In this document: positions 50,891-59,307 of the stretch, piece after piece
Layout: each line of letters opens with the position of its first letter
Numbering within the stretch: position 1 is the first letter of the stretch
Source of the DNA: Oscillospiraceae bacterium
GTDB taxonomy: Bacteria > Bacillota > Clostridia > Oscillospirales > Oscillospiraceae
Assembly (NCBI GenBank): GCA_022800755.1
Contig: JAAWQX010000002.1
Coordinates: 62,001-126,000 of the forward strand
DNA: 64,000 nt
Reading direction: 5' to 3'
Translations under genes and position numbers: made by a program
The notes under the pieces: model-generated
Databases searched by the model: none
The model's input: the letters and a program-made list of their open reading frames with translations, nothing else
Told to the model about the DNA's origin: nothing

Positions 50891-52570
50891 TTACAGATTT
50901 TCTTTGAACCGGTCCGCGGCGGCTGTCAGTTCCTCCGCGCTGGCCAGGGCTGTTTGCGTCGCCAGGTCTCCGCTTTGGAGCCTGGCGATCTCTCTTAGTT
51001 TGCCATTATAATCCAAAGGCATGACAGATGTAAAGGTCCTGCCTTGTTTTTCTTCTTTTTCAATACAGAAATTGACATCCCCCATCGCCGCGAGCTGGGG
51101 CAGATGGGTCACGCAGATGACCTGCGTCCCCCGGGAGATCGCGGCGATTTTTTCCGCCACGCGCTGGGCGGCAACGCCGGAAATGCCGGTATCGATCTCG
51201 TCAAACACCAGCGTGGGCACCGGGTCTTTTTCCGCGAATACGCTTTTCATCGCCAGCATGATCCGGGACAGCTCGCCGCCGGAAGCAATCTTACTGATGC
51301 GCCCTGGCGCTTCTCCGGCGTTGGCGGAGATCAAGAAGCGCACCACATCCCCGCCGGTGGAGACAAAGCCGTCTTCCTGCTCCACCGGGAGCACCTCCGT
51401 CACAAACCGGACAGAGGGCATACTGAGATAGGACAGTTCCGCTTGAATCCGCTGGGCCAGCTGTTCTCCCGCCGCCTGCCGCCGCTTAGTCAGTTCCGCG
51501 GCACACTTCCGGGCCTGTTCCCGTTTTTCCGCCGCCCGTTTCTTTTGAAGCGACAACAATTCATCCCCAGACTGGATTTCCTCCAGCGCCTGACGGCCTT
51601 CTTCCAACATGGCGATCAGCCCCGCTTCATCCGCGCCGAAGCGTTTTTCCAATTTTTTCAACTGGGCCAGGCGGGTCTCCACCCGGTCAAACTCTTCCGG
51701 GGAAAAATCCAGCGTCCCCAGTACGTCCCGGATCTGTTCGGACACATCATCCAAAAGCAGCCGGGCCTGCTCCAGGCTCTCCGCCGCGCCGGACAATTCC
51801 GACGTATACCCTTTCACCCGGTTCAAGCTGAATTGCGCGTCCGTCACCAAGCCCAGCGCGTTCACATCCCCCGCATACAGCGCCGCGAACGCGCCGCCCA
51901 GGGATTCCGACAGCTTCTCGCCGTTGCGCATCAGTTCCGCACGGGCTTCCAGCTGCGCTTCCTCTCCCGCTTGCAGGTCCGCTTTGCTCAGTTCGCTTAC
52001 CCTGTATTCCAACGACTCTATCCGCCGCTGCTTTTCGTCCTCGTCCATCACAAGGCGTTCCATGGCTTTTACCATTTCGCGGTAATCCGCGTACGCTGCA
52101 TGAAAAGCGTCCAGTTCCGCCGTATAGCCGCCGAACGCGTCCAGATACGCCAGGTGGCGCGCCTCATCCATCAGCTGGCGGCCGTCATTTTGCCCATGGA
52201 TGCTCAGCAGCAGATTTCCCAATTCCCGCAGCTGCGCCACGGAGACCGGGACGCTGTTGACCCGGCACGCGCTTTTTCCGTCCGCGGAAATGCGGCGCTG
52301 AAGGATCAGTTCGTCCTCCGGGTCGATCTCGTTTTCTTCCAGCCACTGTTCCGTGCCCTCGGGGTCGAACACCGCCGTGACCCGGGCTTTTTCCGCGCCG
52401 TGACGCACCAGTTCCCGGCTGGTCCGGCCGCCCAGCACCGCGTCCAGGGAATCGATAATGATCGATTTGCCCGCACCGGTCTCGCCGGTCATGACGTTGA
52501 AGCCAGGCCGGAACGTGATATCCACCGCTTCAATGATGGCAATATTTTCAATGTGGAGTTCTCTGAGCAT
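50891..52570 (-). CDS. recN: DNA repair protein RecN
   Basis: SMC-like ATPase of double-strand break repair, 559 residues. Walker A is GETGAGKSIIIDSLD near the N terminus; a long coiled-coil arm spans about 155-380; the C-terminal head has signature SGGELSRIMLAMK and Walker B LVFDEIDTGISG. AAGGAG lies 8 bases before the ATG at 52570. It follows argR by 21 bases, the standard Firmicute order. Confidence 0.97.
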   Translation of the reverse strand: MLRELHIENIAIIEAVDITFRPGFNVMTGETGAGKSIIIDSLDAVLGGRTSRELVRHGAEKARVTAVFDPEGTEQWLEENEIDPEDELILQRRISADGKSACRVNSVPVSVAQLRELGNLLLSIHGQNDGRQLMDEARHLAYLDAFGGYTAELDAFHAAYADYREMVKAMERLVMDEDEKQRRIESLEYRVSELSKADLQAGEEAQLEARAELMRNGEKLSESLGGAFAALYAGDVNALGLVTDAQFSLNRVKGYTSELSGAAESLEQARLLLDDVSEQIRDVLGTLDFSPEEFDRVETRLAQLKKLEKRFGADEAGLIAMLEEGRQALEEIQSGDELLSLQKKRAAEKREQARKCAAELTKRRQAAGEQLAQRIQAELSYLSMPSVRFVTEVLPVEQEDGFVSTGGDVVRFLISANAGEAPGRISKIASGGELSRIMLAMKSVFAEKDPVPTLVFDEIDTGISGVAAQRVAEKIAAISRGTQVICVTHLPQLAAMGDVNFCIEKEEKQGRTFTSVMPLDYNGKLREIARLQSGDLATQTALASAEELTAAADRFKENL

Positions 52571-52591
52571 CTTCCCCACTCCTTGATCGTT

Positions 52592-53044
52592 TCATTTCAA
52601 CATGTGCTCGATCTGCTTGCAGAATTCTACGGCGGAGTCCATATCGAACATCGCCAAAAACGCCGTATCGTCCCCCGCCAAGGACCCGACCAGATGGGGC
52701 AGGTGCATCCCATCCAGCGCGGCACAGGCCGCGTTGGCCAGCCCGGGCAGGGTTTTGAGTACGACAATATTCTGCGCCACCTCATAACTGGTGATGCTCT
52801 CCCGGAAGATTTTGCGCAGCTTGACGTCGAACTCCGGCGTCAGACTTTCTTCCGGCAGCTGGTAGCGGTAGCGCCCGTCCGGGCCCATCCGTTTTACCAG
52901 GTGCATTTCCCGGATATCCCGGGAAACCGTCGCCTGCGTGCTGCGGAAGCCACGCGCTTCCAGGGCTTCCATGAGCTGGATCTGCGTACCGATCGGCTGG
53001 GATGAAATGATCTCCTTGATGGCCGCCTGTCTGTTTGGTTTCAT
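52592..53044 (-). CDS. argR: Arginine repressor
   Basis: ArgR/AhrC, 150 residues. The N-terminal winged helix-turn-helix (about 1-70, GFRSTQATVSRDIREMHLVK) binds ARG boxes; the C-terminal oligomerisation and arginine-binding domain (about 80-150) has GLANAACAALDGM and SLAGDDTAFLAM with the arginine-contacting GDD. It starts 5 bases after the nadK stop with no strong site of its own, so translation is probably coupled. No arginine genes are nearby. Confidence 0.95.
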   Translation of the reverse strand: MKPNRQAAIKEIISSQPIGTQIQLMEALEARGFRSTQATVSRDIREMHLVKRMGPDGRYRYQLPEESLTPEFDVKLRKIFRESITSYEVAQNIVVLKTLPGLANAACAALDGMHLPHLVGSLAGDDTAFLAMFDMDSAVEFCKQIEHMLK

Positions 53045-53049
53045 AGCGT

Positions 53050-53907
53050 TCAGCGTGACAATATGTCAAGCATCCTTTCATAGAATGGGCGAAGCTGTAG
53101 ATCGGCAATGATGGTTTCGTGCGTCGAGCGCCGGACAACCAATTCGTCGCCGGCAAAAAAGTCTACCACGTCGTTGCCGTCCACGGTGATGACCGTGGGC
53201 CGACCCCGGACCCGGTCAGCGGTGATCTCCAGTTCCCGGTTGGGCGACACCACATACGCCTTGGCCGACAACAGATGCGCCGCCAGCGGCGTGACGATCA
53301 TATTCCGGGCTTCCGGCTCCACGATCGGGCCGCCGGCGGACAGCGAATAGCCCGTACTGCCGGTGGGCGTGGCGATGATGAGGCCATCCCCGGCAAATCG
53401 CGACGCCACCTGTCCCAAAATCCGGGTCGTGACCGCGATGCAGTTGTGTACGCTTTTGAGCACCACATCATTCAGCGCGGTGTCCTCGTATACAACCTTC
53501 CCATCCCGCATCAGCTTCACATCCAGCATCATGCGGTGGCTCTCCCGAAAATTCCCCTTCGCGGCGGAAATGAGACTATCCATCTCCGTGCCGTCCAGTT
53601 CCGCCAGAAAGCCTTTATCTCCGAAATTCACGCCGATGATCGGAATTTGGTACTCCATACTCCGCCGGGCCAGATTCAGCACCGTACCGTCACCGCCGAT
53701 GGCGATCAGCAGGTCAGCCGGCGCCAAAGCCCGCGCCAGAGGCATTACGGTGGACAACTTGACCACTTCCGGCGCGGAAAAGGGTACAAACAACGGAAAA
53801 GCAGTGCTTGTGATCCCATTTTGCGCCAAGGCATTGTGGATCTTAATCGTATATTCAAACCCAATATCCCGGTAAGGGTTGGGACAGATGACCACATGAT
53901 TTGTCAT
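53050..53907 (-). CDS. nadK: NAD kinase
   Basis: Phosphorylates NAD to NADP; 285 residues. The diagnostic GGDGT motif is in LLIAIGGDGTVLNLARR, with VNFGDKGFLAEL, LNDVVL and TPTGSTGYSLSAGGPIV (nucleotide binding). AAAGGAA precedes the start. It sits between tlyA and argR, the usual order. Confidence 0.96.
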   Translation of the reverse strand: MTNHVVICPNPYRDIGFEYTIKIHNALAQNGITSTAFPLFVPFSAPEVVKLSTVMPLARALAPADLLIAIGGDGTVLNLARRSMEYQIPIIGVNFGDKGFLAELDGTEMDSLISAAKGNFRESHRMMLDVKLMRDGKVVYEDTALNDVVLKSVHNCIAVTTRILGQVASRFAGDGLIIATPTGSTGYSLSAGGPIVEPEARNMIVTPLAAHLLSAKAYVVSPNRELEITADRVRGRPTVITVDGNDVVDFFAGDELVVRRSTHETIIADLQLRPFYERMLDILSR

Positions 53908-53922
53908 AGGGACCGTTTCCTT

Positions 53923-54717
53923 TCACAAAACGCCGTGGGACAGTTCCACTACCTGCTCCGGAGACACCGGAGTGGCTTCATAATCGCCTTTTTTCAGCCA
54001 GGCCAGATACTCAATGTTCCCTTCCGGGCCTTTGATGGGAGAATAATCCAGCCCCATCATGGTAAACTCACTTTCCTCTACAAACGCGAGAAACGACCGG
54101 ATGACCGACAAATGCACCGCGGGGTCCCGAATGACCCCCTTTTTCCCCACTTGTTCCCGTCCGGCCTCGAATTGGGGCTTGATGAGGCAAATATAATCCG
54201 CCCCCGCTTTCAGCAGCTTTGCCACGGCGGGGATGACCAGCTGAATGGAAATAAACGATACGTCCATCACCGCCAGGTCGACGGGTTCCGGGACCTGCTC
54301 TTCCGTGATATAGCGCACATTGGTCCGCTCCAGATTGATCACGCGCCCGTCATTGCGCAGGCTCCACGCCAACTGCCCGTATCCAACATCCACGGCGTAC
54401 ACGCGCTCCGCACCGTTTTGCAAAAGCACATCCGTAAATCCGCCAGTGGACGCGCCGCAATCAATGCACACTTTCCCGGCGGGGTCCACCGGGAACACCT
54501 GCAGGGCCTTTTCCAGCTTGAAGCCCCCACGGCTCACATACGGCAAAACGCCGCCCCGCACCTCGATCTGCGCCGCCGGGTCTACCTGAGTGCCCGGTTT
54601 ATCGACTTTCTGCCCGTTTACGTAGACGACCCCGCTCATGATTGTGGTTTTCGCCCGCTCCCGGCTTTCCGTCAATCCCAGGTCAAATACAAGCTGATCC
54701 AATCGCTGCTTTTTCAT
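53923..54717 (-). CDS. tlyA: TlyA-family rRNA 2'-O-methyltransferase/hemolysin-like protein
   Basis: A 264-residue protein with an N-terminal S4 RNA-binding domain (RLDQLVFDLGLTESRERAK, about 5-60) and a Rossmann-fold FtsJ-like methyltransferase domain (SRGGFKLEKAL, DCGASTGGFTDVLLQNGAERV, MDVSFISI). TlyA in mycobacteria methylates 16S and 23S rRNA; in Firmicutes the homologue (YqxC) sits after dxs as here. The old hemolysin name is not supported by the sequence. GGAAG precedes the start. Confidence 0.92.
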   Translation of the reverse strand: MKKQRLDQLVFDLGLTESRERAKTTIMSGVVYVNGQKVDKPGTQVDPAAQIEVRGGVLPYVSRGGFKLEKALQVFPVDPAGKVCIDCGASTGGFTDVLLQNGAERVYAVDVGYGQLAWSLRNDGRVINLERTNVRYITEEQVPEPVDLAVMDVSFISIQLVIPAVAKLLKAGADYICLIKPQFEAGREQVGKKGVIRDPAVHLSVIRSFLAFVEESEFTMMGLDYSPIKGPEGNIEYLAWLKKGDYEATPVSPEQVVELSHGVL

Positions 54718-54735
54718 TCGTTTTCTTCCAATCTG

Positions 54736-56577
54736 TCAAAGACGGTCCAGCATAGACAGCGCCGCGTAGGCGATGCCGTTGCCGTCCAGGGCGTACAGCG
54801 CCCGCAGTTGTTCCACCGTGCCTTGGGGAACGATCCCCTGCCCCAGGTTCAGGCATCTTGCGGCGGAAAGGACGATCCCCCGCTCTCCGCAAGCCGCCAG
54901 AATGCGGCTGCCCACGCAGCCGGCATCCGCGGTCTCCTCCACCGCCAAAAGGCGCTTCGTTTTCTGTAATGACGGCAGGATGGTGTCCCAATCCGGCGCG
55001 TCCAGCCGGGTCAGGCGGATGACCTCGCAGGAGATCCCCCGCTCCACCAGCAAGCCTTGGGCCCGCATCACACTATCCAGCATCGTCCCATAGCAAATGA
55101 TGGTGAGGTCATTGCCCTGTGTATGTACCACGCTCGGCGCTCCCGCGCGCCCGCGATAATCGCCTTCGCCGCCTCTGGGATACCGCACCGCCACCGGGCC
55201 GTCCAGTTCTTGTACGGCCACGGCAAGCATTTCCCGCAGTTCCGCGAAGCTGGCCGGGCACAGCACTTTCATGCCGGGCACGGCGCAAAGGTAATTTACG
55301 TCGAACACCCCGTGATGGGTTTCTCCGTCGGCCCCCACCAGGCCCGCACGGTCCACAGCGAACACCACATGGGCTTTCGCCAGCGCCACATCATGGATCA
55401 GCATATCAAAGCCCCGCTGCAGAAAGCTGGAATATACGCAAAATACGGGCTTCAAGCCCTGCTTGGCCATCCCCGCGGCCATGGTGACCGCGTGTTCCTC
55501 ACAGATTCCCACATCGAAAAAACGATCCGGATACCGCTCGGAAAAGGCTTTCAAGCCCGTTCCGTCCAACATGGCCGCTGTGATGGTGGTGATCGACGGG
55601 TCCTGTTCCGCCAATTCGCACAATGTATCCCCCGCCACAGAGGAAAAATCCCTCGTTTCGCCGGGAACGATGCCTGTGAGCGGGTCAAAGCCAGATACGC
55701 CGTGATACCGGTCCGGCCATCGCTCCGCATATTCATAGCCCTTGCCCTTTACCGTGATCACGTGCAGCAGTACGGGGATCCGCAGTTCCCGGGCGTAGCA
55801 GATCGCTTGCTCCAACGTATGCTCGTCATGGCCGTTGATGGGGCCAAGATAATAAAAACCCATGTCATCAAAAATATTGCCCGGCAGCGCTCGGGATTTC
55901 ACCCATTCCTTGACCTTGTGGATTCCCCGGTACAATGGCCCAATGCGGCCGATGGTTTTCCGGTATACTCGCTTGAATTTGAAATACGCGGGCTTGGTGC
56001 GCATTTGAGACAAAATCCGGGCCATACCGCCGACGCTCTGGCTGATACTCATGGCATTGTCATTTAAGATCACCACGATGGGTTCCCCGCTCTGCCCGGC
56101 GTCCGCGATGGCTTCATAGGCAAGCCCGCCCGTCATCGAGCCGTCCCCGATAACCGCGCACACGTCATAGTCGTCCCCCTGTATGGTCCTGGCCCGGGCC
56201 ATGCCGAGGGCGGCGGACACCGACGTGGAGGCATGCCCGGTAATAAACGCATCGCACGGGCTTTCCGCAGGCTTTGGGAACCCGGAAAGTCCGCCGAATT
56301 TCCGCAAGGTAGGAAACCGGTCCCGGCGGCCGGTCAACAGTTTATGGACATACGCCTGATGCCCCACATCATATATGATCCGATCCCGCTCCGGGTCATA
56401 CACCCGGTCGATTGCCACAGCCAGTTCCACTGCGCCCAGGTTCGAGGCGAAATGTCCGCCGGTTTTGGAAACGCTGTCAATCAAAAACTCCCGTATTTCC
56501 CCGCACAGGGCGGGAATCTCATCGGCTGGAACCTGCTTCAGTTCCGCCGGGGAGTGGATATCCTGTAATTTATTCAA
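54736..56577 (-). CDS. dxs: 1-deoxy-D-xylulose-5-phosphate synthase
   Basis: Thiamine diphosphate enzyme that starts the MEP isoprenoid pathway from pyruvate and glyceraldehyde 3-phosphate; 613 residues. It has GGHFASNLGAVELAVAI with the catalytic histidine, the ThDP/Mg site VIGDGSMTGGLAYEA ... LNDNAMSIS, and the pyrimidine-domain CEEHAVTMAAGMA plus DRAGLVGADGETHHG. The start codon is TTG (56577-56575), with GGGG about 9 bases before it and no ATG nearby. First gene of an eight-gene run ending at 47800; xseA, xseB and ispA, which often precede dxs, are absent here. Confidence 0.96.
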   Translation of the reverse strand: MNKLQDIHSPAELKQVPADEIPALCGEIREFLIDSVSKTGGHFASNLGAVELAVAIDRVYDPERDRIIYDVGHQAYVHKLLTGRRDRFPTLRKFGGLSGFPKPAESPCDAFITGHASTSVSAALGMARARTIQGDDYDVCAVIGDGSMTGGLAYEAIADAGQSGEPIVVILNDNAMSISQSVGGMARILSQMRTKPAYFKFKRVYRKTIGRIGPLYRGIHKVKEWVKSRALPGNIFDDMGFYYLGPINGHDEHTLEQAICYARELRIPVLLHVITVKGKGYEYAERWPDRYHGVSGFDPLTGIVPGETRDFSSVAGDTLCELAEQDPSITTITAAMLDGTGLKAFSERYPDRFFDVGICEEHAVTMAAGMAKQGLKPVFCVYSSFLQRGFDMLIHDVALAKAHVVFAVDRAGLVGADGETHHGVFDVNYLCAVPGMKVLCPASFAELREMLAVAVQELDGPVAVRYPRGGEGDYRGRAGAPSVVHTQGNDLTIICYGTMLDSVMRAQGLLVERGISCEVIRLTRLDAPDWDTILPSLQKTKRLLAVEETADAGCVGSRILAACGERGIVLSAARCLNLGQGIVPQGTVEQLRALYALDGNGIAYAALSMLDRL

Positions 56578-56617
56578 AAGGTCTTACCCCGATCTTTATT
56601 CATCTTACTCAGGGCTT

Positions 56618-56646
56618 ATTATACCAATATTGAAAGGATATTACAA
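56618..56646 (-). promoter_or_regulatory. Promoter of the dxs operon
   Basis: On the minus strand TTGTAA (56646-56641), 17 bases, extended -10 TGG-TATAAT (56623-56618), about 40 bases before the TTG start. Confidence 0.78.
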
Positions 56647-56676
56647 GCATTACAAATGTATAAATCTGCATGTGGA

Positions 56677-56705
56677 TTGAAAGTTTTGTCGGAATATGTT
56701 ACAAT
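56677..56705 (+). promoter_or_regulatory. Promoter of nth
   Basis: TTGAAA (56677-56682), 17 bases, TACAAT (56700-56705), with the nth ATG at 56725. The leader is very short, about 12 bases, and includes GAGGTGA. Confidence 0.72.
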
Positions 56706-56724
56706 CAGCGGCGAGGTGAACTTT

Positions 56725-57360
56725 ATGAGAACTGCTGAACAGGTCCGGGAGATCGTGCGGCTTTTTGAGGAAGAATATCCCCTTGCGGACTGCACTCTGG
56801 ATTATCGAAAAGATTATGAACTGCTCTTTTCCGTGCGGTTAGCGGCGCAGTGTACCGACGAACGGGTGAACCAGATCACCCCGGCGCTGTTCGCCCGGTT
56901 TCCCACCTTAGAGGATTTCGCCGCGGCGGATGTGACCGAGGTGGAGGAATATGTACATTCCTGCGGATTTTACCGTGCAAAAGCCCGGGATATCGTCGCC
57001 TGCGCACAAGTGCTGCTGGAAAAACACGGCGGCAAAGTGCCCGGCACCATGGAGGAACTGACCGCCTTGCCCGGCGTGGGACGCAAAACTGCGAACCTTA
57101 TTTTAGGCGATATTTTCAAGGTCCCCGGCTCCGTAGTCGTGGATACACATATGATCCGCTTAGCCAACCGCATGGGGCTTGTAGACGGACTGAAAGAGCC
57201 CGTGAAAATCGAAGCCGCCCTGCGGGAGATTCTGCCGCCGGACAAGTCGTCCGACTTCTGCCACCGCATTGTGCTGCACGGCAGGGCTGTATGCGACGCA
57301 CGGAAGCCGGATTGTGAAAACTGCTGTGTCAAGCACCTGTGCCAGACCTTTTCCGGCTGA
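56725..57360 (+). CDS. nth: Endonuclease III (DNA glycosylase/AP lyase)
   Basis: Repairs oxidised pyrimidines; 211 residues. The helix-hairpin-helix LPGVGRKTANLIL carries the catalytic lysine, and SVVVDTHMIRLANRMG the catalytic aspartate. The [4Fe-4S] ligands CDARKPDCENCCVKHLC keep the C-x6-C-x2-C-x5-C spacing. The start at 56725 has GAGGTGA; the frame continues upstream to 56656 but overlaps the promoter. It is divergent from dxs. Confidence 0.95.
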   Translation: MRTAEQVREIVRLFEEEYPLADCTLDYRKDYELLFSVRLAAQCTDERVNQITPALFARFPTLEDFAAADVTEVEEYVHSCGFYRAKARDIVACAQVLLEKHGGKVPGTMEELTALPGVGRKTANLILGDIFKVPGSVVVDTHMIRLANRMGLVDGLKEPVKIEAALREILPPDKSSDFCHRIVLHGRAVCDARKPDCENCCVKHLCQTFSG

Positions 57361-57362
57361 AT

Positions 57363-57398
57363 AGAGAAAAAGGACAGCGAACGCTGTCCTTTTTCTCT
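57363..57398. terminator. Bidirectional terminator between nth and a small lipoprotein
   Basis: Perfect 16-bp arms 57363-57378 and 57383-57398 with loop GAAC; T-rich on both strands. Confidence 0.92.
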
Positions 57399-57404
57399 GC
57401 CAGT

Positions 57405-57758
57405 TTATCGTGTGGTCGCCGGCTGGTTGCCGGTCAGGTCATCCACACCGTTTTCAATGGCGTTGCCCACACGGTTCACACCGTTTCTCACGGCGTTTCC
57501 GGCCCGTTCAAGGCCGGTATTGTTGTTCCGGTCGGTCTTAGTCCGATCGGTCACGGGGCGGTCGACGATGTCATTTCTATTGTTGACATCATCGATCATC
57601 CCGTCATTATCCGTTACGATGCCGCTGTTGGGGTCCGGGGCATAGGTGCCGTTCCCGTTCACACCGTTTCCGTAATCCTCAGCGCTCTTGGCGCAGCCGG
57701 TGAGCAGCGTCGCCAACAGGCTGACGCAAACCAACGCGTAAATTCCATGATGCTTCAT
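57405..57758 (-). CDS. Small Asn/Asp-rich lipoprotein, unknown function
   Basis: A 117-residue predicted lipoprotein. The signal peptide ends in lipobox LLTGC (Cys22). The mature part is low-complexity, rich in Asn, Asp, Gly and Arg, with GLERAGNAVRNGVNRVGNAIENGV, a short repeat of the form (A/V)xxGVNRVGNAI that could form an amphipathic helix. I do not recognise a family. GGAGG precedes the start. It stands alone between terminators, with about 180 non-coding bases upstream in which I see nothing distinct. Confidence 0.72.
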   Translation of the reverse strand: MKHHGIYALVCVSLLATLLTGCAKSAEDYGNGVNGNGTYAPDPNSGIVTDNDGMIDDVNNRNDIVDRPVTDRTKTDRNNNTGLERAGNAVRNGVNRVGNAIENGVDDLTGNQPATTR

Positions 57759-57935
57759 GCTCTACCCTCCATTTCGGTTGATTCAGAGTTAGTATTCTCT
57801 GTCCCGCGCGATTTATGGATTGTAGTTTTTAACAGGATACGCAAAATTTATCCCTTTTGGTTATTCCATTTGTAATGTCGTTCCCTCTACAAAAATCATA
57901 ATCTTTTTCATAGTTTATCCCACTGATTAAAAAAT

Positions 57936-57964
57936 AAAAGCGGCGTTGCCAAAACGCCGCTTTT
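57936..57964. terminator. Terminator after the aminotransferase
   Basis: AAAAGCGGCGTT (57936-57947) and AACGCCGCTTTT (57953-57964), next to the stop codon at 57970. Confidence 0.85.
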
Positions 57965-57969
57965 TCATT

Positions 57970-59139
57970 TTATTTGTTTAAAATACCACACTCCGCCACA
58001 GCTTTGATGCAGGCTTTGATCTCTTCTTCCGTACGCACCAGAGCCATACGGACATGCCCCTCGCCGCCGGGACCGAAAGCGCTGCCGGGGGTGACCAGCA
58101 TTCCCGTTTTATCCACCAGTTCCATGGCGAACGCCGCGCTGTCGGTATACCCTGCGGGGAGTTCGGGCCAGACGAACATGGTCGCGGCGCAGCGGTCCAC
58201 CTTCCAGCCGATCTCCGTCAGGCCGTCGCACAGCACATCCCGGCGGCGCTGGTAAGCCTCGCAGGTCACGGGCACGCAGCTTTGGTCGCCGGTGATGGCG
58301 GCGATGGCGGCTTTCTGCACCGGCAGGAACATGCCGTAATCCATATTGGATTTCAGCGTTTTCACCGCTTTTACAACATCAGCGTTGCCCACGCAGAACC
58401 CGATACGCGCCCCGGCCAGTCCATAGGTCTTGGACAGGGAGTTGAACTCCACACCCACGTCCTTCGCGCCCTCGAACCGTAAAAAGCTGCCGCCGTGCCG
58501 GCCGTCGAACACCAAGTCGCTGTAAGCGTTATCATGGAGCACAACGATATCAAATTCTTTGGCGAAGCGGATCAGCTCATGATAGAAGCTGTCGGGTGCC
58601 AAAGCGGTGGTGGGGTTATTGGGATAGGACACAATCATCATTTTCGCTTTTTTCGCCACATCCGTGGGGATGTCCTGAAGTTGGATGATGTAGTCATTCT
58701 CCTCCAGCATGGGCATATAGTGCAGCTTGGCGCTGGCGATCAGCGGGCCGTCCCCGAACACGGGATAGCAGGGGTCCGGCACCAGGATGATATCGTCCTG
58801 GTCCGCGAAAGCCAAGGTGATGTGGGCTAAGCCCTCCTGGGACCCGAGCAAAGACGTGACCTCCGTTCTGGGGTCAAGGTCCACGCCATAGCGCCGTTTG
58901 TACCAGACTTGCACCGCATCTTGAAGTTCCGGCAGGTCATTGATGGCGTAAACATAATTTTTCGGGTCCGCCGCCTCCCGGGCAATGGTATCCAAAATAT
59001 GCTGCGCAGGGGGGATGTTGGGCGTGCCTACGCTGAAATCGTATACAGGCTTACCCTCCGCCAGGCGTTTATTCTTGATCGCGGCCAGAGAACTGAAAAT
59101 ACTCTCGCCGAAATTGTCCATTTTCTTCGCAAGCTGCAT
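57970..59139 (-). CDS. Class I/II aminotransferase (LL-diaminopimelate aminotransferase-like)
   Basis: PLP-dependent aminotransferase of 389 residues. Conserved positions are SVGTPNIPPAQHI, LLGSQEGLAHI, PDPCYPVFGDG, SYPNNPTTALA with the PLP asparagine, LHDNAYSDLVFDG, and the Schiff-base lysine in FNSLSKTYGLAGARIGF. The GSQEG and PDPCYP stretches resemble DapL and MalY/AlaT relatives, so a role in lysine/diaminopimelate synthesis is possible but not settled. AAGGAG precedes the start. It is single, with its own promoter. Confidence 0.87.
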   Translation of the reverse strand: MQLAKKMDNFGESIFSSLAAIKNKRLAEGKPVYDFSVGTPNIPPAQHILDTIAREAADPKNYVYAINDLPELQDAVQVWYKRRYGVDLDPRTEVTSLLGSQEGLAHITLAFADQDDIILVPDPCYPVFGDGPLIASAKLHYMPMLEENDYIIQLQDIPTDVAKKAKMMIVSYPNNPTTALAPDSFYHELIRFAKEFDIVVLHDNAYSDLVFDGRHGGSFLRFEGAKDVGVEFNSLSKTYGLAGARIGFCVGNADVVKAVKTLKSNMDYGMFLPVQKAAIAAITGDQSCVPVTCEAYQRRRDVLCDGLTEIGWKVDRCAATMFVWPELPAGYTDSAAFAMELVDKTGMLVTPGSAFGPGGEGHVRMALVRTEEEIKACIKAVAECGILNK

Positions 59140-59177
59140 GATATCGTCTCCTTATTCTCTTTGGGAATATGCAAGAG

Positions 59178-59206
59178 ATTGTAGCACACCGCGCCGTTTT
59201 TGTAAA
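59178..59206 (-). promoter_or_regulatory. Promoter of the aminotransferase gene
   Basis: On the minus strand TTTACA (59206-59201), 17 bases, TACAAT (59183-59178), about 40 bases before the start. Confidence 0.78.
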
Positions 59207-59307
59207 CCTTTCGGAACCGTAAACTGCCACCGATGCTTGTATTTTTTCTGTATTGCGGCTTTCTTTTTGGATTTTTTCATGTTACAATAGCGTTTGAGGT
59301 GAGTATT

